Source: Rhodospirillales bacterium (GTDB taxonomy: Bacteria; Pseudomonadota; Alphaproteobacteria; Acetobacterales; Acetobacteraceae). From it: a stretch of DNA of 8,235 bases. Position numbers and translations under genes: made by a program. The notes under the pieces were generated by a model that was not told the DNA's origin, did not search any database, and was given only the letters and a program-made list of their open reading frames with translations. The stretch's first letter is position 1. Every line of letters starts with the position of its first letter. Shown one piece after another: positions 5,605 through 8,235 of this stretch. The stretch spans positions 1 to 8,235 of the forward strand of contig JAGXAV010000072.1 in NCBI GenBank assembly GCA_018971455.1, written 5' to 3'.

Positions 5605-6467
5605 AGTTCAGCTTTGTGGCGAAGCACCGAGGGGTGTGGCCGGTGCGTTGGCTTTGTGAGGCGCTCGGTGTCTCGCGCAGCGGCTTTCACGCGTGGCTTT
5701 CCCGCCCGCCCAGTGCGAGGGCCCGCGCGGATGAGGCGCTGACGGCGCGGGTGCGAGCCAGTTTCGTGGCCAGCGACCGAACCTATGGTGCCCGGCGGGT
5801 GTGGCACGACGTGCTTGCCGAAGGTGCGTCTTGCGGGTTGCATCGCGTCGAGCGGCTGATGCGTGCGCAGGCTTTACGGGCGCGCCCGCGCCGACGCGGG
5901 CTTCCGGCGGATACCGGCGAACGACCCCGGTCGGTGATCGCGGCCAATGTGTTGGATCGCCAGTTCGAGGCGAGCGCGCCAAACCAGAAATGGGTGGCGG
6001 ATTTCACCTATATCTGGACAGCCGAAGGATGGCTCTACGTGGCAGCCGTGATCGACCTGTTCTCACGCCGGGTGGTGGGCTGGTCGATGAGCGCTGCGAT
6101 GACCGCCCAACTGGTCACCGACGCGCTCATGATGGCGATCTGGCGCCGTGGCAAGCCAAATGCCTTGTTGCACCATTCCGACCAGGGCAGCCAATACACC
6201 AGCGAGCAGTTTCAGAAGCTCATGGCCGATAACGGTGTCGCCTGCAGCATGAGCCGCTCTGGGAACGTCTGGGACAATGCCGCCATGGAAAGCTTCTTCT
6301 CGTCGCTGAAAACCGAACGCACGGCACGCAAGGTCTACCGAACCCGCAATCACGCCCGCGCCGACATATTCGACTACATTGAACTTTTCTACAACCCGCA
6401 ACGGCGCCACTCGACCATCGGCTACATCAGCCCTATGGAATTCGAAAGAATTGCCGCCACGAGCTAA
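5601..6467 (+). CDS. IS3-family transposase OrfB (DDE catalytic subunit)
   Basis: 288 residues, full length. The N-terminal HTH_21-like region contains SRSGFHAWLSR and the YGARRVW motif typical of IS3 OrfB. The rve integrase core carries the DD(35)E triad: D134 in WVADFTYI, D194 in HHSDQGSQYTS and E230 in NAAMESFFSSLKTE, with 35 residues between the last two. The C-terminal YNPQRRHSTIGYISPMEFE is the standard ending. AGGAG (5591-5595) lies five bases before the ATG, so independent translation is possible alongside the -1 frameshifted OrfAB fusion. The protein cuts and joins DNA ends during copy-out transposition. No lesion is seen. Confidence 0.96.
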   Translation: MKFSFVAKHRGVWPVRWLCEALGVSRSGFHAWLSRPPSARARADEALTARVRASFVASDRTYGARRVWHDVLAEGASCGLHRVERLMRAQALRARPRRRGLPADTGERPRSVIAANVLDRQFEASAPNQKWVADFTYIWTAEGWLYVAAVIDLFSRRVVGWSMSAAMTAQLVTDALMMAIWRRGKPNALLHHSDQGSQYTSEQFQKLMADNGVACSMSRSGNVWDNAAMESFFSSLKTERTARKVYRTRNHARADIFDYIELFYNPQRRHSTIGYISPMEFERIAATS

Positions 6468-6469
6468 AG

Positions 6470-7042
6470 GTGGTGTCCACCAAACCAGCAGCAGCTCAGC
6501 TGCGCCGGCTGGTCGGCCGCATCACCGCTCACCCCACGCACATTGATCTCCAGTTCGACGCGAACGGCCTGATCGCCGTGCTGCACGGGGACGCCGAGGC
6601 CGGCATCGCGCCAGCAGACATCGAGACGAGCGACATCGCGCCCGCCGATTACCCCCCAGCCGCCGCGCCAATCCTGCTCACCATCCCGATCCGCCTGAAG
6701 CGCGCCGGAATGGAAATGCGAATGCTGGTCGAGGGCGCGGGAAGCGCAGCGGAACCCGATGCGACATTGATAAAACTCATCCTGCGCGCCCGGCATCTGC
6801 GCAACCGCATGCTGGCCGAGCGGCTTGGCGTGGGCGAACTCGCCGCGGCCGAAGGCGTCACCACCTCCTACGTCGCCCGCATCATTCGCCTCGGCTTCCT
6901 CGCCCCCGACATCGTCACAGCGATCCTCAATGGCCGCCAGCCGATCGGCCTGACCGCCAACAAACTCGCCAATGACAGCCGGCTGCCAATCGCCTGGCCG
7001 GAGCAGCGCCAGGCGCTCGGCTTCGGGTCGCAACGCGCATAG
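6470..7042 (+). pseudogene. C-terminal remnant of a large serine recombinase (recombinase family protein)
   Basis: The frame encodes up to 190 residues; the first five or six come from the IS end, and its apparent GTG start lies at the edge of the IS repeat, so this is probably not a genuine start. From about residue 10 it reads as the distal part of alphaproteobacterial large serine recombinases: LRRLVGRITAHPTHIDL, then LTIPIRLKRAGMEMRMLVEG (70-89), the helix-turn-helix GELAAAEGVTTSYVARIIRL (122-141), AFLAPDI-like GFLAPDIVTAILNGRQP (142-158) and the ending WPEQRQALGF. Family members are commonly 500-700 residues, so the N-terminal resolvase domain with the catalytic serine and the central recombinase domain are missing. 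They are not found on the other side of the IS either, implying a deletion as well as the insertion. It should be inactive as a recombinase. Confidence 0.8.
6472..6486. repeat. Right terminal inverted repeat of the IS3 element
   Basis: GGTGTCCACCAAACC, complement of 5265-5279. It begins five bases after the orfB stop. Confidence 0.8.
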
Positions 7043-7340
7043 CAACAAAAACCCGGCTTACCATAAACCGCTGATAACGCCTCAAACCAGGCACGCCCCT
7101 CGAGCAGCGGGGCGTCTCCTTTCCATGGTACGCGTCTACGCCGTGCGGAGGCACCGCGGGAACTGGTACCACGCAAAGGGGCGCCGAGAGATATTCCGCA
7201 AGACCATCGCCCTATCGGCGGACCGGGACCGTCTCGGTCGACCGGTTCTGCGCAGCAGCGCCGAAATGAGTGCGGCATTTCCGCCGCTTGCAATGCGCCA
7301 GGCCGGAGATAATATCCAATGATATCAATGTGTTAGAAGG
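7043..7340. other. Stretch without a clear gene between recombinase remnant and tRNA-Ser
   Basis: About 300 bases. Besides the hairpin at 7093-7115 I see nothing secure. A plus-strand frame from the ATG at 7125 would give 65 residues (starting MVRVYAVRRHRGNWYH, stop 7320-7322), basic at its start, with no recognised family and no good ribosome-binding site. The last part (7304-7335) is AT-richer, with GATAATATCCAATGATATCAATG, and lies just beyond the 3' end of the tRNA gene, where a tRNA-targeted element would have its attachment junction. Confidence 0.45.
7093..7115 (+). terminator. Possible terminator hairpin behind the recombinase remnant
   Basis: ACGCCCC (7093-7099) pairs with GGGGCGT (7109-7115) around a nine-base loop, followed by the pyrimidine stretch CTCCTTTCC. 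It lies 50 bases after the remnant's stop. The T-run is poor, so termination is only plausible. Confidence 0.35.
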
Positions 7341-7433
7341 TGGCGGAGGGGATGGGATTCGAACCCACGGTACGGATTTACTCCGTACAACGGTTTAGCA
7401 AACCGTCGCCTTCAGCCGCTCGGCCACCCCTCC
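7341..7433 (-). tRNA. tRNA-Ser (anticodon GCU)
   Basis: Read on the minus strand: acceptor GGAGGGG pairs with CCCCTCC, the discriminator is G and CCA is encoded (plus-strand TGG 7341-7343). The anticodon arm is ACGGT-TTGCTAA-ACCGT with anticodon GCT at plus 7399-7397, reading AGU/AGC serine codons. A long variable arm (TACGGA/TCCGTA stem) confirms a class II tRNA. The T arm contains GGTTCGAATCC. 93 nt with CCA. Its 3' end faces the recombinase remnant and IS, the side on which tRNA-integrating elements normally lie. Confidence 0.97.
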
Positions 7434-7481
7434 GCCGGAAGAGGCTCATCACACGACGTTTGCCCGGGCCTTCTAGGGTCT

Positions 7482-7515
7482 GCCGCCGGCCAGGTCAAAT
7501 GATCCGGCCGGCGGC
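7482..7515 (-). terminator. Strong GC hairpin after the GST gene
   Basis: GCCGCCGGCC (7482-7491) and GGCCGGCGGC (7506-7515) pair perfectly over 10 bp with a 14-base loop, starting eight bases after the GST stop codon. There is no U-run on the minus strand, so it may act as a transcript-end stabiliser or a non-canonical terminator separating the GST gene from the tRNA gene. Confidence 0.5.
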
Positions 7516-7523
7516 GGTCCCGG

Positions 7524-8150
7524 TCAGCTCAGCGCCACCTCGAAACCGCGCCTGGTGGCCGGGCGGGCCATCATCGTTTCGTACCAGCGCCGCACATGGG
7601 GAAACTCCGCCAGATCCACCTGGTGGCGCTCATGGCGCCAGGCCCAGCCGAGAATGGCGAAATCGGCGATGGAGATATCGCCGGCAAAGAACTCCACCTC
7701 GGCCAGCCGCCGGTCGGCGACGCCGTAGAGCCGGCGCGTCTCCTTCGAATAGCGCTCCAGGCCGTAGCGCCGGTCGGCTTCGTTCTCGACCTGGAGGAAA
7801 TGATGCACCTGCCCGGGCATCGGCCCGAACCCGCCCATCTGCCACATCAGCCACTCCAGCACAGGCACCTGCGCGCGCAGGTCGGCCGGCCAGAAGCGCC
7901 CGGTCTTCTGGCCGAGAGAGATCAGGATGGCGCCTGACTCGAACACGCTGATCGGCGCGCCGCCCGGCCCCTCCGGGTCCAGGATGGCGGGGATGCGGTT
8001 GTTGGGGCTGATCTTGAGGAAGGCGGGGTTGAACTGCTCGCCCTTGCCGATGTTCACCGGGTGCACGCCATAGGCCAGCCCCATCTCCTCCAGCGCCACG
8101 CTGATCTTGCGCCCGTTCGGCGTGTTCCACGTCCACAGCTCGATGCTCAT
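7524..8150 (-). CDS. yfcG: Nu-class glutathione transferase / disulfide-bond oxidoreductase, YfcG-like
   Basis: 208 residues from the ATG at 8150, preceded by GAGGGCGCAAG; the frame is open to 8228 but the added residues look non-coding. The N-terminal thioredoxin-like domain (1-85) has the TPNG motif (10-13), matching the Thr/Asn glutathione-binding site of E. coli YfcG, which lacks a catalytic Ser/Tyr/Cys. It also has GKGEQFNPAFLKISPNNRIPAI (35-56, with the cis-Pro at 54) and FESGAI (70-75), which holds the gamma-glutamyl end. The all-alpha C-terminal domain contains EWLMWQMGGFGPMPGQVHHF (99-118), ISIADFAILGW and RPATRRG, all family hallmarks. Such enzymes bind two glutathiones and show disulfide-bond reductase activity in the cytoplasm. 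The protein is somewhat shorter at the C-terminus than E. coli YfcG. It is close to the family, but orthology with yfcG rather than yghU-type paralogues is not proven. Confidence 0.88.
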   Translation of the reverse strand: MSIELWTWNTPNGRKISVALEEMGLAYGVHPVNIGKGEQFNPAFLKISPNNRIPAILDPEGPGGAPISVFESGAILISLGQKTGRFWPADLRAQVPVLEWLMWQMGGFGPMPGQVHHFLQVENEADRRYGLERYSKETRRLYGVADRRLAEVEFFAGDISIADFAILGWAWRHERHQVDLAEFPHVRRWYETMMARPATRRGFEVALS

Positions 8151-8235
8151 CTTGCGCCCTCGAATCCTGCCGGAGCGGTGCTGCCCGGCGTCCGGCGCCA
8201 GTATCGGGCGCGCCGGGCGCCCCGGCAAACCGGCC

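Larger units (their letters stand above)
5265..6486 (+). mobile_element. Complete IS3-family insertion sequence
   Basis: About 1.22 kb bounded by perfect 15-bp inverted repeats GGTTTGGTGGACACC (5265-5279) and its complement (6472-6486), enclosing orfA and orfB in the -1 relation typical of IS3. The exact outer ends are ambiguous. TG...CA ends would give 5269-6482 with no direct repeat. Ends at 5266 and 6485 would give a 3-bp target duplication CAG (5263-5265 and 6486-6488), within the IS3-family range. All catalytic residues are present and no frame is broken, so the element is probably recent and functional. It has inserted beside, or into, a large serine recombinase gene. Confidence 0.9.

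Noticed and set aside
7125..7322. 65-codon plus-strand frame before the tRNA gene
   Set aside because: No family resemblance and weak start signals; mentioned in the intergenic entry only.
7340..7951. 203-codon plus-strand frame crossing the tRNA gene and antisense to the GST gene
   Set aside because: It begins inside the tRNA-Ser gene and is a shadow of the GST coding strand.
1..8235. CRISPR array or phage-defence system
   Set aside because: No regularly spaced repeats and no nuclease, helicase, reverse transcriptase or toxin-antitoxin motifs were seen; the only mobile genes are the IS3 transposase and the recombinase remnant.

Overview
This is a GC-rich window with few intergenic gaps. 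The protein styles (a LacI-family regulator, large two-domain SnoaL/NTF2-like proteins, the C-terminal end of a large serine recombinase, a YfcG-type GST) suggest an alphaproteobacterium, possibly Rhodospirillales/Acetobacteraceae. That placement is an inference from style, not from a marker gene.

Left part (1-4816): an apparently coherent accessory locus. It holds the N-terminus of a LacI-family repressor (minus, cut by the window edge), a bicupin protein (minus), then two two-domain SnoaL-like proteins (plus) and a third, convergent one (minus). Within the window, a 12-bp perfect palindrome with a central CpG, GCATTCGAATGC, occurs only twice that I could find. One copy (extended to 16 bp) lies in the divergent promoter between the cupin gene and the first SnoaL gene. 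The other lies ahead of the second SnoaL gene. Its form is that of a LacI-family operator, so the neighbouring regulator probably controls the cupin and SnoaL genes. The six SnoaL-like domains share one terminal motif (G-x2-GPPTG, then EEW, then D). Their substrate cannot be read from the sequence; a small-molecule catabolic or modification pathway is the most economical guess.

Middle part (4817-7340): a mobile-element scar. About 450 bases without a convincing gene are followed by a complete IS3-family insertion sequence. This has orfA and orfB, an A7G slippery run for -1 frameshifting, an intact DDE triad and 15-bp perfect terminal inverted repeats. Directly behind its right end is the C-terminal ~185 residues of a large serine recombinase whose catalytic half is missing, then ~300 bases without a clear gene.

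Right part (7341-8235): a tRNA-Ser(GCU) gene (minus, CCA encoded) whose 3' end faces the scar, a strong hairpin, and a Nu-class glutathione transferase/disulfide oxidoreductase like YfcG (minus). This looks like ordinary core-genome sequence and may mark the edge of the accessory region.
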